64,000 nt of DNA. Origin: Albimonas sp963816545. Its GTDB lineage: Bacteria; Pseudomonadota; Alphaproteobacteria; Rhodobacterales; Rhodobacteraceae. How positions within the stretch are numbered: position 1 is the stretch's first letter; each line of letters starts with the position of its first letter. The position numbers were made by a program, and so were the translations under genes. Below, one piece after another: positions 7,578 through 15,799 of this stretch. Location: the NCBI GenBank assembly GCA_963816545.1, contig CAWFLE010000005.1:223931-287930 (forward strand), given 5' to 3'. The notes beneath the pieces are model-generated. The model was given only the letters and a program-made list of their open reading frames with translations, made no database searches and was not told the DNA's origin.

Positions 7578-8084
7578 TCACTGCGCGGTGGTCTTGAGGT
7601 AGGCGATCACCGCCGCCCGGTCCTCGACCGCGCGCAGGCCGGCGAAGCCCATGGCGGTTCCGGGGGCGAAGCCCTTCGGGTTCTCCAGGAAATGGCTCAT
7701 GTTCTCCGGGGTCCACACATCCGCCACCGGCTTCAGCGAGCCCGAGTAGTTGAAGCCCGGAACCGAGGCGACCTCGCGGCCCACGACGCCGTCCAGATGC
7801 GGGCCGGTGGCGTTGGTGCCGTCGATGTTGTGGCAGGCCTTGCACTTGTTGAAGATGCGCTCGCCCCGCGCCGGATCGGCCTCGGCCATCACGATCGCGA
7901 AGTCCACCTGCTCCACCGGCTCGCCGCCGCCGGCCTCTTCGACCTCGAGCGAGTAGGCGTAGTGATGCTCGCCGCCATGTTCGGCGTCGAAGAAGATCAT
8001 GTTGGAGAAGAACTGGACCCCGAGATACAGCAGCAGCGCTCCGCAGATCGCGCCGACGATCTTGTTGATCTCCATCGTGTCCAT
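7578..8084 (-). CDS. cycM: Membrane-anchored cytochrome c, CycM/c552 type
   Basis: A 168-residue periplasmic cytochrome c held in the membrane by an uncleaved N-terminal helix (IVGAICGALLLYLGVQFF, residues 9-26); such CycM-type proteins carry electrons from the bc1 complex to cytochrome oxidase. The haem site is CKACH at residues 81-85, and the likely axial Met is in PGTAMGFAGL near the C-terminus. The domain ends AAVIAYLKTTAQ, typical of class I cytochromes c. The start at 8084 (MDTMEINKIV) leaves a short cytoplasmic tail, as in CycM. It is divergent from pheA across about 165 bp, an arrangement common in Rhodobacterales. Confident on family, moderate on exact partner. Confidence 0.87.
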   Translation of the reverse strand: MDTMEINKIVGAICGALLLYLGVQFFSNMIFFDAEHGGEHHYAYSLEVEEAGGGEPVEQVDFAIVMAEADPARGERIFNKCKACHNIDGTNATGPHLDGVVGREVASVPGFNYSGSLKPVADVWTPENMSHFLENPKGFAPGTAMGFAGLRAVEDRAAVIAYLKTTAQ

Positions 8085-8250
8085 GCTGTTCAGACCCCTT
8101 GTTCTTGCTCGCCCCGCGGCGGCGCCGTCATGCGCGCGCGGCCGGGTTTCGGCAGGTTTCCTAGCCGCTTCCAGCCCGCAGCCGCAAGGCGTATAAGGCG
8201 CGACCCATTGACCGGAGAGACAAGGCGCCCGCGGCGCCTGCAAGAGGACC

Positions 8251-9108
8251 ATGACCCAGCAAGACAGGATCGCCTTCCAGGGGGAGCCCGGCGCCTATTC
8301 CCACCTCGCCTGCCGCCAGGCCTATCCGGGGCTGGAGCCCATGGCCTGCCAGACCTTCGAGGAGGCGATCGCGGCCGTGCGCTCGGGCGAGGCGAAGCTC
8401 GCGATGCTGCCGGTGGAGAACTCCACCTACGGGCGCGTGGCGGACATCCACGCCCTTCTGCCGGGCTCCGGCCTCTTCATCATCGGCGAGACCTTCGTGC
8501 CCGTCGCCATCCAGCTCATGGGCCCGGAGGGCGCGACGCTGGAGGGGGTGAAGGCCGCCATGAGCCACACCGTCCTGCTGGGCCAGTGCCGCGAGTTCCT
8601 CGGCCGCCACGGGATCCGGGCGATCACCGGCACCGACACGGCCGGCTCGGCCCGGCAGGTGTCCGAGGACGGGGACCCGGCGATGGCGGCCCTCGCCTCC
8701 GAGCTGGCCGCCGAGATCAACGGGCTGAGGATCCTCGCGCGCGACATCCAGGACAACAAGCACAACGCCACCCGCTTCCTGGTGATGAGCCGCCAGAAGA
8801 TCGAGGCGGAGCCGCAGACGCCCAAGGTCCTCACCACCTTCGTCTTCGAGGTCCGCAACGTTCCGGCCGCGCTCTACAAGGCTATGGGCGGGTTCGCCAC
8901 CAACGGCGTGAACATGGTGAAGCTGGAAAGCTACATGGTCGGCGGATCCTTCACCGCCACCCAGTTCCTCGCGGATATCGAGGGGCATCCCGAGGACCGC
9001 TCCGTGCGTCTCGCGCTGGAGGAGCTCGGCTTCTTCACCAACTTCCGCAAGATCCTCGGCGTCTACCCGGCGCATCCGTACCGGGAGCAGGTCAAGGTCG
9101 CCGCCTGA
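8251..9108 (+). CDS. pheA: Prephenate dehydratase
   Basis: Cytoplasmic enzyme converting prephenate to phenylpyruvate, water and CO2, the committed step to phenylalanine. Its 285 residues hold a periplasmic-binding-protein-like catalytic domain starting RIAFQGEPGAYSHLACRQAYP, with the catalytic Thr-Arg-Phe triplet at 174-176 (NATRFLVM). A C-terminal ACT domain (about 190-278, FEVRNVPAALYKAMGGFA and KLESYMVGGSF) binds phenylalanine for feedback inhibition. There is no chorismate mutase domain, so this is the monofunctional form usual in alphaproteobacteria. AGAGGACC precedes the ATG. Confidence 0.95.
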   Translation: MTQQDRIAFQGEPGAYSHLACRQAYPGLEPMACQTFEEAIAAVRSGEAKLAMLPVENSTYGRVADIHALLPGSGLFIIGETFVPVAIQLMGPEGATLEGVKAAMSHTVLLGQCREFLGRHGIRAITGTDTAGSARQVSEDGDPAMAALASELAAEINGLRILARDIQDNKHNATRFLVMSRQKIEAEPQTPKVLTTFVFEVRNVPAALYKAMGGFATNGVNMVKLESYMVGGSFTATQFLADIEGHPEDRSVRLALEELGFFTNFRKILGVYPAHPYREQVKVAA

Positions 9109-9142
9109 AACCTGCCCGTCCCGCGGCGGACGCCGGGACGGC

Positions 9143-9184
9143 GTTTCGCAGCGAGACGCGGCGGCGAATGTTTCGCTGCGAAAC
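9143..9184. repeat. Pair of GTTTCGC palindromes forming a stem-loop after pheA
   Basis: GTTTCGCAGCGAGAC (9143-9157) and GTTTCGCTGCGAAAC (9170-9184). The two can pair with each other over 12 bp (9143-9154 with 9173-9184) around an 18-base loop. The same 15-mer type recurs at 28917. They may act as a transcript end for pheA, but no T-run follows. Confidence 0.5.
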
Positions 9185-9205
9185 GCAACGGCGAGTTGAA
9201 GTGAC

Positions 9206-9388
9206 TCAACCCTGACTTGCACCGCGCTTCTCCTTGAGGCGCTCCTGGATGCGGCGCCAGTTGCGGGCCTCCTCCGCCTCGCCGGCCTCCTCGTGGCGCA
9301 CGGCGCGCTGGGCGGCGGTGGCGATGGCCCGGGGGCCGAGCTCGTCGAAGAGGGCGTTCGCCTGGAGTTCGACGTCTTCCATGCGCAT
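9206..9388 (-). CDS. Conserved small protein of 60 residues, function unknown
   Basis: Short, highly charged, probably helical protein beginning MRMEDVELQANALFDELGPR and containing RHEEAGEAEEARNWRRIQERLKE near the end. No membrane segment and no signal peptide. Codon use and helical amphipathic pattern look like a real gene. It resembles the small unnamed proteins often found near nudC/pheA in Rhodobacterales, which is recollection rather than proof. The gene lies about 160 bp after the nudC stop on the same strand, so it could be co-transcribed. Confidence 0.6.
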   Translation of the reverse strand: MRMEDVELQANALFDELGPRAIATAAQRAVRHEEAGEAEEARNWRRIQERLKEKRGASQG

Positions 9389-9550
9389 GTCCGATCCTCC
9401 CGTCAGGGTCCTGCGTCAGGCGGGACGGCGGCGGCAAGGTGGAGCGGGGGCCGCCGTCCGTTGCCTCGAATCTAGGGCGAAACGCCGGCCGCGTAACCCC
9501 CGGCGCGGCGCACGGGGGGCAGGCGGTTGATCCCGAAGGCGGAATCCCCT

Positions 9551-10543
9551 TTAGTCGAAGTCGGGGATGCGCCCCTCCACCCATGCCTCGATCACCGAGC
9601 GGGCGATGGCGCCGTGGCGGGCGGGGGCGATGACCGGATGGCGGCCGGCGAGCGCCTCGCGCATCTCGTCCCGCTCCACCCACATCGCGCTGTCCAGCTC
9701 ATGCTCGTCGATGCGGATGTCTTCGGTCAGCGCCTCGGCGGCGCAGCCCATCATCAGCGACGCGGGGAACGGCCAGGGCTGGGAGGCCACATAGCGCACG
9801 CGGCCCACGCGGATGGCGGTCTCCTCGTCAACCTCGCGGCGCACGGCGGCCTCCAGCGTCTCGCCGGGCTCCATGAAGCCCGCGAGGAGCGAGAACATGC
9901 CGCGCGGCCACATGGACTGGCGCCCGACGAGGACGCGGGAGCCGCGCGTCACCAGCATGATGACCACGGGGTCCGTGCGCGGGAAGTGATGCGCCCCGCA
10001 GTCGGGACATTCGCGCCGCCAGCCGGCGTTGCTCATCTCGGACCGGGAGCCGCATTTCGAGCAGAACCGGTGGGAGCGGTGCCATTCCAACACGCCCTTG
10101 GCGGCGGCCGCATCCGCCGAATCCTGTACCGACAGCCGCGCCATCGCCTGCCGCAGGTCCTGGTAGCCGAAGCTTTCGGGCAGGAGGGGGTGGGCGTTGG
10201 CGGTTTCGTCCCGGAAGCCGCGGGGCGGGCCGTCGGGGGCGGCGGGGTCCACCCACGACGATACGTCGAGTGCGAAGCGGCCCGAGAGGCGGCCGTCGTC
10301 GTCCTGAAGGCCGAGGAACACCGGCGCCTCGATCGCGTCCTTCAGGACGGGCGAGTCGGAGGGGAGCCAGCCGAGGACAAGGCCGTCCCCGGTCTCCTCC
10401 ATCAGGGGCTTGCCGCGCCAGAGAGGGAGGACGCGCGCCGCCGCGTCCTGCCAGAATCGCCGGAGCAGCGCCGCGTCTCCGCGCAGGCGGTCGGCGCGGT
10501 CCCGCGTCCCGCCCCCGAAGGTGATGGCGGCTTCCTCGATCAT
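9551..10543 (-). CDS. nudC: NADH pyrophosphatase, NudC type
   Basis: Nudix hydrolase that cleaves NAD(H) to NMN(H) and AMP and can remove NAD caps from RNA. The order is the NudC one: an N-terminal domain, a zinc ribbon with CSKCG and CPDCG (four cysteines), then a Nudix domain with GFMEPGETLEAAVRREVDEE. The Nudix box fits G-x5-E-x7-REUxEE, except that the usual late Gly is Ala. About 330 residues is somewhat longer than the E. coli enzyme but normal for alphaproteobacterial ones. I chose MIEEAAITF at 10543 because GGGGGA lies before it; an ATG at 10561 is an alternative. The product ends RIPDFD. Confidence 0.9.
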   Translation of the reverse strand: MIEEAAITFGGGTRDRADRLRGDAALLRRFWQDAAARVLPLWRGKPLMEETGDGLVLGWLPSDSPVLKDAIEAPVFLGLQDDDGRLSGRFALDVSSWVDPAAPDGPPRGFRDETANAHPLLPESFGYQDLRQAMARLSVQDSADAAAAKGVLEWHRSHRFCSKCGSRSEMSNAGWRRECPDCGAHHFPRTDPVVIMLVTRGSRVLVGRQSMWPRGMFSLLAGFMEPGETLEAAVRREVDEETAIRVGRVRYVASQPWPFPASLMMGCAAEALTEDIRIDEHELDSAMWVERDEMREALAGRHPVIAPARHGAIARSVIEAWVEGRIPDFD

Positions 10544-10895
10544 CGGCGCGTCCCCCGTCATTGGTTTCGGGCATCTATGGACCCCGGCGCGCGGGAGACG
10601 CAAGGCGGCGCGGCCGCCGAGGCGCGGCCCCCCGAGACGGCCGTGGAGGGCCGGGAGGGGCCGGAGCCACGACGCAAGACGCCCCCGCCGCCCGGCGCGG
10701 CTGGGGGGCGTGCGCCTCCCCCGGCGCGGAGGGGGCGCGGACGACGCCCCGCCGCCCGGCGCCGGCGTGCCGCGGGCGCGGCGGCTGGCGGGGCTGTGCG
10801 GCGCCCCGGCGCGGAGGGGGCCGGGGGAGGCGCGGCGGCGGGCCGCTGGAGAACCGACGTTTCCAAGGCGGGCGCGTCCGCGGGAATTCGGGCCC
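10544..10895. other. Gene-free stretch between nudC and the SRP RNA gene
   Basis: Extremely GC-rich, with long open frames on both strands that read as Arg/Pro/Gly-rich low complexity. I see no domain, ribosome binding site or structured RNA here. The right edge leads into the ffs promoter. Confidence 0.6.
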
Positions 10896-10924
10896 TTGAA
10901 AACCGGTGCGGCCCGCGATAGATG
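10896..10924 (+). promoter_or_regulatory. Predicted promoter of the SRP RNA gene
   Basis: TTGAAA at 10896-10901, a 17-base spacer, then TAGATG at 10919-10924. The predicted start, about eight bases further on, coincides with the 5' end of the ffs stem at 10932, which is what makes this candidate credible despite a weak -10. Confidence 0.45.
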
Positions 10925-10931
10925 GCGCGTC

Positions 10932-11025
10932 GAGAGGTTGGCGTGGGCAGGCGCCTCGCCAACCCGGTCAGATCCGGAAGGAAGCAGCCGTAACGAGTCC
11001 CGTCTGGGTCGCGTTCCAGCCTCTC
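10932..11025 (+). ncRNA. ffs: Signal recognition particle RNA (4.5S type)
   Basis: RNA scaffold that binds Ffh to target nascent membrane proteins. It contains the diagnostic apical block GGTCAGATCCGGAAGGAAGC followed by AGCCGTAACGAG, i.e. the asymmetric loop and GGAA tetraloop bound by Ffh. The outer ends pair over ten base pairs, GAGAGGTTGG (10932-10941) with CCAGCCTCTC (11016-11025), giving a 94-nt hairpin of the expected size. A run of C then T (up to about 11038) follows and may end transcription. No other copy is in the window. Confidence 0.93.
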
Positions 11026-11157
11026 ACCCCCCCTTTTTCACGGGCCCGTCAAGGGCTGCGACCTTCGCGGTTGCAACCTGACGCCGCGTCGGGCGTTCGT
11101 CCTCTCATGGGGCGGCCGCGCCGCCCTCGACGGAACAGGTGAGAAAGGAGGATGGCG

Positions 11158-11418
11158 ATGACCCTCACCTCCCTCGACATCCTGCTGTCGGCGCTGATCG
11201 CCTGCGTGGTGGTCGTCGGCGTTGCGGTGGCCCTCGGCGGCCCGGATGCGGGTCGCGCCTGGCGCGACGACGCGGGCGGGTTGCGCGACGACGAGCTGGC
11301 GGGCGAGCCCGGCTCGCGCACCGGACGCATGCTGGCGAAGGGATCCGCGATCCTGCTGGGCCTCGGGGTCCTGGGGATGGCGGGCCTGAGCCTGATCGCG
11401 GCCATCGACGGCGCCTGA
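11158..11418 (+). CDS. Small two-helix membrane protein, unknown function
   Basis: An 86-residue protein with two hydrophobic helices: SALIACVVVVGVAVAL near the N-terminus and AILLGLGVLGMAGLSLIAAI at the C-terminus. They flank a charged loop (DDAGGLRDDELAGEPGSR). A strong GAAAGGAGG sits before the start. The ATG at 11158 has ideal spacing to it, whereas an ATG at 11152 would overlap the Shine-Dalgarno. No family recognised; it lies alone between ffs and dnaX. Confidence 0.65.
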   Translation: MTLTSLDILLSALIACVVVVGVAVALGGPDAGRAWRDDAGGLRDDELAGEPGSRTGRMLAKGSAILLGLGVLGMAGLSLIAAIDGA

Positions 11419-11508
11419 CGGCGGACCGGCTCCGGGGAGGCGCGCCTTGCTGCGGCCTCCCCGGACCCCTATCCTCGGGGCTCCGCATCCTCGCCGCTTG
11501 GGAGCCTC

Positions 11509-13339
11509 ATGGCCGAAGACGCCTCCGCGAGCCCCGCCTATCAGGTTCTGGCGCGCAAGCACCGTCCCCAGACATTCGCCGACCTCATCGGTCAGGACGC
11601 GATGGTCCGCACGCTGCGCAACGCGTTCGAGGCGGACCGGATCGCGCATGCCTTCATCCTCACCGGCGTGCGGGGGGTGGGGAAGACCACGACCGCGCGA
11701 ATCGTGGCCAAGGGGCTGAACTGCATCGGGCCGGACGGGCAGGGGGGGGCGACGGTCTCGCCCTGCGGGGTGTGCGAGCCGTGCCGGGCCATCGCCGAGT
11801 CGCGGCATGTGGACGTGCTGGAAATGGACGCGGCCTCGCGCACCGGGGTGGGGGACGTGCGCGAGATCATCGAAGTCGGTGCGGTATCGGGCGGCCTCGG
11901 CGCGCTACAAGGTCTACATCATCGACGAGGTCCACATGCTGTCCACCAGCGCGTTCAACGCGCTGCTGAAGACGCTGGAGGAGCCGCCCGAGCATGTGAA
12001 GTTCATCTTCGCGACCACCGAGATCCGGAAGGTGCCGGTGACGGTTCTGAGCCGGTGCCAGCGCTTCGACCTGCGGCGGATCGAGCCGGAGGTGATGATG
12101 GCGCATCTCAACCGGGTGGCGGAGCTGGAGGGCGCGCAGGTGGCCGCCGACGCGCTGGCGCTGATCGCGCGGGCGGCGGAGGGGTCGGCGCGCGATGCGC
12201 TGTCGCTGCTGGACCAGGCGATCGGGCATGGCGGCGGGGCGGCGACGGCCGAGGAGGTGCGCGCGATGCTGGGCCTCGCGGACCGCGGGCGGGTGCTGGA
12301 CCTGTTCGAGACGGTGATGCGGGGGGATTGCGCGGGCGCGCTGGCGGAGCTGTCGGAGCAGTATGCGGCCGGGGCCGATCCACTGGCGGTGCTGCGGGAT
12401 CTGGCGGAGGTCGTGCACTGGATCTCGGTGTGCAAGGTGACGCCGGCGGCGGCGGATGACCCGACGGCCGGGCCGGATGCGCGCGCGCGGGCGAAGGATT
12501 ACGCGGGGCGGCTGGGGCTGAGGCCGCTGTCGCGGGCCTGGCAGATGCTGCTCAAGGCGATGGAGGAGGCTGCGGAAGCGGCGAACCCGATGATGGCCGC
12601 GGAGATGGCGATCATCCGGCTGACCCATGTGGCGGACCTGCCGACGCCGGAGGAACTGGTGCGCAACCTCACGCAGGGCGGGCCGGGGCCTGCGCCTGCG
12701 GGGCCTGCGCCCGTGGGCGGGGGCGGCGGCGGGGTCACGGCGCGGGCGGCGATGGCCAGGGCCGCGCCGGCGCAGGTCTCCGCGCCGCGGGCGCAGATGG
12801 CCGCGGCGCCGCGGCCGGTGCTCGCCGCCTCGTCCGCCGCGCCGAAGCCCGCGGCCGAGGCGCTGCCGGAGGCGGTGGCGCGGCTCGGCGCCTTCGAGGA
12901 CGTGGTGGCCCTGATCCGGGAGAAGCGGGACGCGCGGCTGCTGGTGGAGGTCGAGACCGGGCTCAAGCTGGTGAGCTACCAGCCGGGGCGGATCGCGTTC
13001 CAGCCCGCGCCGCAGGCGTCGCGGGAGCTGGCCTCGGATCTGGGGCAGAAGCTGCAGGCCTGGACCGGGTCGCGCTGGATGATCTCGGTCGAGGCGGAGG
13101 GCGGCGCCCCCACGGTGCGGGAGCGGGAGGACGCCGAGCGCGAGGACCTGCACGCCCGGCTGAAGGAGCATCCGCTGGTGCGCGCGGCGCTGGAGGCGTT
13201 CCCGCAGGCGGAGATCCTCTCGACCCGCAGCTTCGACGCCCAGCCGGAGGCCGAAACCCAGACCGCCCCCGACTGGCAGGAGCGGCCCGAGGACGAGGAC
13301 TGGGACGGGTGGGAGCCCGTGGACGATTTCGACGACTAG
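11509..13339 (+). CDS. dnaX: DNA polymerase III tau/gamma subunit (one apparent frameshift)
   Basis: Clamp-loader ATPase that loads the beta clamp and links the two polymerase cores. AAA+ features: Walker A in GVRGVGKTTTAR (about residues 53-64), zinc site cysteines C72, C86, C89 and C92, Walker B in VYIIDEVHMLS, and sensor 1 in FIFATTEIRKVP with SRC following. After the AAA+ and lid domains comes an Ala/Pro-rich linker, then a tau-type C-terminal domain ending DWDGWEPVDDFDD. At about 11874 one extra base (ATCGAAGTCGG for ATCGAATCGG) breaks the frame between REIIE and SVRYRAASARYK. Both sides are perfectly conserved and the gene is essential, so a sequence error is likely. This is not the known dnaX slippery site, which lies far downstream of Walker B. 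ybaB follows at 27 bp, the classic dnaX-ybaB pair. Confidence 0.93.
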
Positions 13340-13366
13340 GCGCGAGCCGCCGGAAAGGACGCGAAC

Positions 13367-13711
13367 ATGCTCAAGGGACTTGGGAATTTCGGCGACATGG
13401 CCAAGATGATGGCCAAGGCGCAGGAGCTTCAGGGCAAGATGGAGGAGGCCAAGGAGCGCATCGAGGCGCTGGAGGCCGAGGGCGATTCCGGCGGCGGGCT
13501 GGTGCGGGCCTGGTGCTCGGGCAAGGGCGAAGTGCGGCGGGTCGAGATCGACCCCAGCCTGTTCGTGCCCCAGGACAAGGAGGCGGTGGAGGACCTGATC
13601 GTCGCCGCCATCAAGACCGCCCAGGAGCGCGCCGCCGAGATGGCGCAGCAGGAGATGGCCAAGGCCACGGAGGGTCTGCCGCTGCCCCCGGGCATGAAGC
13701 TGCCGTTCTGA
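13367..13711 (+). CDS. ybaB: YbaB/EbfC-type nucleoid-associated protein
   Basis: A 114-residue DNA-binding protein of the YbaB/EbfC family, a dimer that binds DNA with low specificity. N-terminal MLKGLGNFGDMAKMMAKAQELQGKM is followed by the helix KMEEAKERIEALEAEGDSGGG, a central strand region VEIDPSLFVPQDKEAVEDL and the family end LPLPPGMKLPF. It directly follows dnaX, as in most bacteria, and probably shares its transcript. recR, which often comes third, is not here. Confidence 0.94.
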   Translation: MLKGLGNFGDMAKMMAKAQELQGKMEEAKERIEALEAEGDSGGGLVRAWCSGKGEVRRVEIDPSLFVPQDKEAVEDLIVAAIKTAQERAAEMAQQEMAKATEGLPLPPGMKLPF

Positions 13712-13815
13712 GGCGGCGTCCGCCCCGAACCTGACCGCCCGCTGGACAGCGCGTTCATCGCTGCGTAATCTCCGGTTGACGCTGCGATTTACGGCGGCCT
13801 GTCCGATGCGGGCGG

Positions 13816-14349
13816 GTGGAAGAGGTGGAGCGCCATGAAATTCAACAGGGGGTCCGGCGGCGCGCGTCGGATGCGCGCGGGCTGAGGGCGGGTTTGAGGG
13901 TCCGTGCGCAGAAGGGAACGGAGGCGCATGACGGGCCGCGGCCGCTGCCCTCGGCGTTCTCCCGCATGGTCGGATGGCGGCCGAAGGCCACGCCGGAGAA
14001 GCTCATCCTCGTGCCGGTGGCGGCGCTGATCCTGCTGTCGCTGATGGATTTCAGCCTGATCGTCGCCGCCCGGTGGGAGATGGAGGCGGCGGCGCGGGAG
14101 GCCGCCCGGACCATCGCCCGCGAGGCGGCCACCCCCGCCGAGGCCGCGGCGGCCGCCCGGCGCCGGGTGCAGGCGGATGGCGGCGACATCGCGGTCACGG
14201 TCATCGACGGGCCGGTGGTGGTGGTGGAGGTCTCGCGCCCCACGCAGAGCGTCTCGGTCTTCGGCTTCTGGCGGCTGGTGGCGCCGAACCGGCTGGCGAT
14301 GCGCGGCCAGGCGCGCCGGATCACTCCCGCTTCAGCAGCCGATCGGTGA
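13816..14349 (+). CDS. TadE-like single-pass protein, start uncertain
   Basis: Looks like a small pilin-like (TadE/TadG-type) protein. One membrane helix, ILVPVAALILLSLMDFSLIVAA, is followed by REAARTIAREAATPAEAAAA and a short beta-rich end (DIAVTVIDGPVVVVEVSRPTQ). In TadE proteins such a helix anchors a periplasmic domain in the tight-adherence pilus system, but no other tad gene is in the window, so the assignment is tentative. The GTG at 13816 gives 177 residues with a low-complexity N-terminus; an ATG at 13966 gives 127 residues but has no clear Shine-Dalgarno. The 3' end overlaps the convergent phosphatase gene by 29 bp. Confidence 0.55.
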   Translation: MEEVERHEIQQGVRRRASDARGLRAGLRVRAQKGTEAHDGPRPLPSAFSRMVGWRPKATPEKLILVPVAALILLSLMDFSLIVAARWEMEAAAREAARTIAREAATPAEAAAAARRRVQADGGDIAVTVIDGPVVVVEVSRPTQSVSVFGFWRLVAPNRLAMRGQARRITPASAADR

Positions 14350-15082
14350 TCCAGCCGGCGATCCGCCCCAGCGGCCGGCGCGGGCGGGACTTGAAGGCTG
14401 CGAGCATCGCGTCGCGGTCGTATTCCGTCTCCACCCATGCGTCGAACGGCAGGCCCCGGGCCTCGGCCCCGGTCGCTTCGGCGAAGAAGCGGTCCAGCAC
14501 GCCGGTCGGGCCGCGGCTGAAATGACCGTAGCGGAGCGAGAGCTGGCGCGAGGCGGTCGCGACGCTCGCGCCCTCCATCCAGATCATCCAGAGCGCGGCC
14601 ATGAAGCCGGCGCGGTCCGCCCCGGACTTGCAGTGGAAGAGCACGGGAGTCTCCACCTCCTGCATCAGGGCGCGAAGGGCGCGAAGCTCCTCCCGGCTCG
14701 GCAACCCGCGGGAGCGCAGGACCGTGCGGTGGAACTCGATTCCCAGCCGCTGGCACACGTCCCGCTCCAGCGCATAAGAGCCGAAGAGCACGCCGCCGCG
14801 CAGGAAGATCACCGATTTCAGGCCGCGCCGCGCCAGCCGCGCGATCTGGCGGGGCGAGGGCTGGGCCGAGCGCCAGGCGCGGTCTCCCACCCGGTGGAGG
14901 TTCAGGTAGAGGATCCGCAGGATCCCGTGGTCCACCGCCATCATGTTGAGCCAGGCGCGGAAGCGCGCGCCCGGCCGGGCGAGATCGGTTTCCCACAGCG
15001 CCTCGGCCCGGAGGCGCCGGGCCATGCGCCGCTCCCCCTCCGCCTCCAGCTTCCGGGCGCGCCGGGTCTCTCGGTCCGTCAC
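14321..15082 (-). CDS. Tyrosine/dual-specificity protein phosphatase family protein
   Basis: A 253-residue cytoplasmic phosphatase-like protein with the cysteine-phosphatase P-loop HCKSGADRAG (Cys151, Arg157) that holds the phosphocysteine intermediate. A possible general acid Asp lies upstream in the ALERDVCQRLGIEFHR region. The layout (YLNLHRVGDRAWRSAQPSPRQI start, then SVIFLRGG) matches bacterial proteins of the DSP/Siw14-like group acting on phosphotyrosine or inositol phosphates. The substrate is unknown. Its start is 4 bp after the stop of the FMN reductase gene, so the two are likely one transcript. Confidence 0.8.
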   Translation of the reverse strand: MTDRETRRARKLEAEGERRMARRLRAEALWETDLARPGARFRAWLNMMAVDHGILRILYLNLHRVGDRAWRSAQPSPRQIARLARRGLKSVIFLRGGVLFGSYALERDVCQRLGIEFHRTVLRSRGLPSREELRALRALMQEVETPVLFHCKSGADRAGFMAALWMIWMEGASVATASRQLSLRYGHFSRGPTGVLDRFFAEATGAEARGLPFDAWVETEYDRDAMLAAFKSRPRRPLGRIAGWITDRLLKRE

Positions 15083-15086
15083 CGGG

Positions 15087-15647
15087 TCAGCCGCGCAGGG
15101 GCTTGAGCGCCTCGGCCCAGAGGCGGAGCTCGTCCAGCATGGGGGCGACCGCCGCCTCGTGCTGTTCGTTCGGCTTGAAGGCGCCCTCGGCCAGGTGCTG
15201 CTGCACGAAGGGGATGGTCACGCTCTCGGGCAGGGGCATGATCTTGAACGTCGTGAGGATCGCCTTCATGGACTGCGCGCCCCGCACGCCGCCCGAGACG
15301 CCGCCATAGGTCACGAAGGCCGCGGGCTTCCGCGCCCATTCCTGCACGAGGTAGGTCAGCGCGTTGACCAGCGCCGGCGTCGGGCCGTGATTGTATTCGG
15401 GGGCCACGAAGACGAAGGCGTCGGCGGCCTCCACCGCCTCGCTCCACCGCCTGGTGTGGTCATGCTCGTACTGGCGAAGGCGCGGATGCTTCGGCTCGTC
15501 GAAGACGGGCAGGGCGCGCTCGGCCAGATCCTCCAGCGTCACGTCGAAGCCGCCATGGGCGCGGGCGGCCTCCGCGAACCAGGTTCCCACGGGAAGCCCG
15601 ACGCGGCCGGGGCGGGTGGAGGCGATGACGACGCTGAGACGGAGCAT
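15087..15647 (-). CDS. NADPH-dependent FMN reductase family protein
   Basis: A 186-residue flavodoxin-like oxidoreductase. The start MLRLSVVIASTRPGRVGLPVG contains the FMN phosphate-binding loop (STRPGR), VFVAPEYNHGPTPALVNALTYL is the family's second FMN contact (PEYNxxxxxxLKNA-like), and TYGGVSGGVRG is the third. Such enzymes reduce FMN or quinones and azo compounds with NAD(P)H. The start at 15647 gives the canonical N-terminus. It forms a pair with the phosphatase gene downstream. Confidence 0.86.
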   Translation of the reverse strand: MLRLSVVIASTRPGRVGLPVGTWFAEAARAHGGFDVTLEDLAERALPVFDEPKHPRLRQYEHDHTRRWSEAVEAADAFVFVAPEYNHGPTPALVNALTYLVQEWARKPAAFVTYGGVSGGVRGAQSMKAILTTFKIMPLPESVTIPFVQQHLAEGAFKPNEQHEAAVAPMLDELRLWAEALKPLRG

Positions 15648-15799
15648 GGCGATCCTCGCGGTGCGCGGGCGGCGTGAGGCCCGACCTACACGGCGCGCGA
15701 GAAAAAGGTCAAGCGCGGGCCCCGGAACCGCTTGCTGAACCTTGCCTGACGCAATTTCAACGCTAAACATTCCGGCCACGAACGACTAGGGGGACGGGA

